The position numbers and the translations under genes are program-made. Below, piece after piece: positions 63,616 through 64,000 of a stretch of 64,000 nt of DNA. Source of the DNA: Arcanobacterium wilhelmae. Lineage in GTDB: Bacteria > Actinomycetota > Actinomycetes > Actinomycetales > Actinomycetaceae. Below the pieces are notes generated by a model that was given only the letters and a program-made list of their open reading frames with translations, was not told where the DNA came from and made no database searches. The stretch covers positions 496,001 to 560,000 of the forward strand of contig NZ_CP121247.1 of assembly GCF_029632765.1 (NCBI RefSeq), written 5' to 3'. Within the stretch, counting starts at the first letter, position 1, and each line of letters opens with the position of its first letter.

Positions 63616-64000
63616 GTGGCCAAGGCCAAGTACGACAAGTCCAAGCCGCATATGAACATCGGCACCATCGGTCACGTCGATCACGGTAAGACGACGACGA
63701 CCGCTGCTATCACCAAGGTTCTCGCGGATAAGTACCCGGATCTGAACGAGTTCACCCCGTTCGACCAGGTCGACAACGCTCCCGAGGAGCGCCAGCGTGG
63801 TATTACCATCAACGTTTCGCACGTTGAGTACCAGACCGAGAAGCGTCACTACGCTCACGTGGACGCCCCGGGCCACGCCGATTACATCAAGAACATGATT
63901 ACCGGCGCTGCTCAGATGGACGGCGCAATCCTCGTGGTTGCTGCTACCGACGGCCCGATGGCTCAGACCCGCGAGCACGTGCTGCTCGCTCGCCAGGTGG
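63616..64000 (+). CDS. tuf: Elongation factor Tu, 3' end outside window
   Basis: The first 128 codons of EF-Tu: [27 protein letters not shown] (P-loop), [28 protein letters not shown]. The frame is open at the window end, so the gene is cut there. GTG 63616 has AGGAGG upstream. About 116 bases separate it from fusA, without terminator. Confidence 0.97.
   Translation, partial: MAKAKYDKSKPHMNIGTIGHVDHGKTTTTAAITKVLADKYPDLNEFTPFDQVDNAPEERQRGITINVSHVEYQTEKRHYAHVDAPGHADYIKNMITGAAQMDGAILVVAATDGPMAQTREHVLLARQV

Noticed and set aside
1..64000. CRISPR array, insertion sequence, prophage or plasmid origin
   Set aside because: No regularly spaced repeats, transposase, integrase, terminal inverted repeats or iterons were found on either strand.

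Overview
The window looks like one chromosomal segment of a moderately high-GC actinobacterium, most likely from the Actinomycetaceae side of the phylum (Trueperella, Arcanobacterium or Actinobaculum-like). This rests on the WhiB protein, the MtrA-MtrB-LpqB module, paired LytR-CpsA-Psr proteins, a DUF3499 protein, the MoxR/DUF58/DUF4350/DUF4129 operon, frequent GTG and TTG starts, and several promoters that appear to give leaderless mRNAs. The genus call is weak. I see no insertion sequence, phage gene or CRISPR array.

Region 1 (1-18106) is catabolic. After the 3' part of a two-component system there is a complete route for glucuronides. A GH2 beta-glucuronidase (uidA) frees glucuronate. UxaC, UxuB and UxuA convert it to 2-keto-3-deoxygluconate, KdgK phosphorylates that, and the KDPG aldolase splits the product to pyruvate and glyceraldehyde-3-phosphate. 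The genes form uxuB-uxuA-eda-kdgK, then a transporter-GH3-HAD-uxaC operon running divergently from uidA, with a LacI regulator at the end. Three copies of a 17-18 bp motif precede these units and probably form a shared operator. A lower-GC amidohydrolase-MFS pair sits between the two halves.

Region 2 (18160-38650) is envelope and regulation. It holds a GtrA protein, two LCP ligases, a TIGR03089 protein, whiB2, a large GT2 glycosyltransferase with a DUF5719 exoprotein, a Zincin-like protein and DUF3499. A conserved but poorly understood membrane cluster follows (RDD, SpoIIM, DUF58, MoxR, DUF4350, DUF4129, and a protein with a polytopic membrane domain). It is divergent from mtrA-mtrB-lpqB across a short region with two palindromes.

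Region 3 (38702-47760) is housekeeping: comF, hpf with a structured leader, an FprA-type ferredoxin reductase, a tRNA-Tyr/Thr/Met-rpmG unit, murB, adenosine deaminase, a phosphotransferase, an aspartate-type aminotransferase and tRNA-Trp.

Region 4 (47813-64000) is the core transcription and translation block: secE-nusG-rplK-rplA, an unexpected uridine kinase gene, an L10 leader with rplJ-rplL, rpoB-rpoC, and rpsL-rpsG-fusA-tuf, the last cut by the window end. The non-coding parts of this block hold several well-formed structures, including a stem-loop upstream of rpsL whose loop exposes promoter-like elements.
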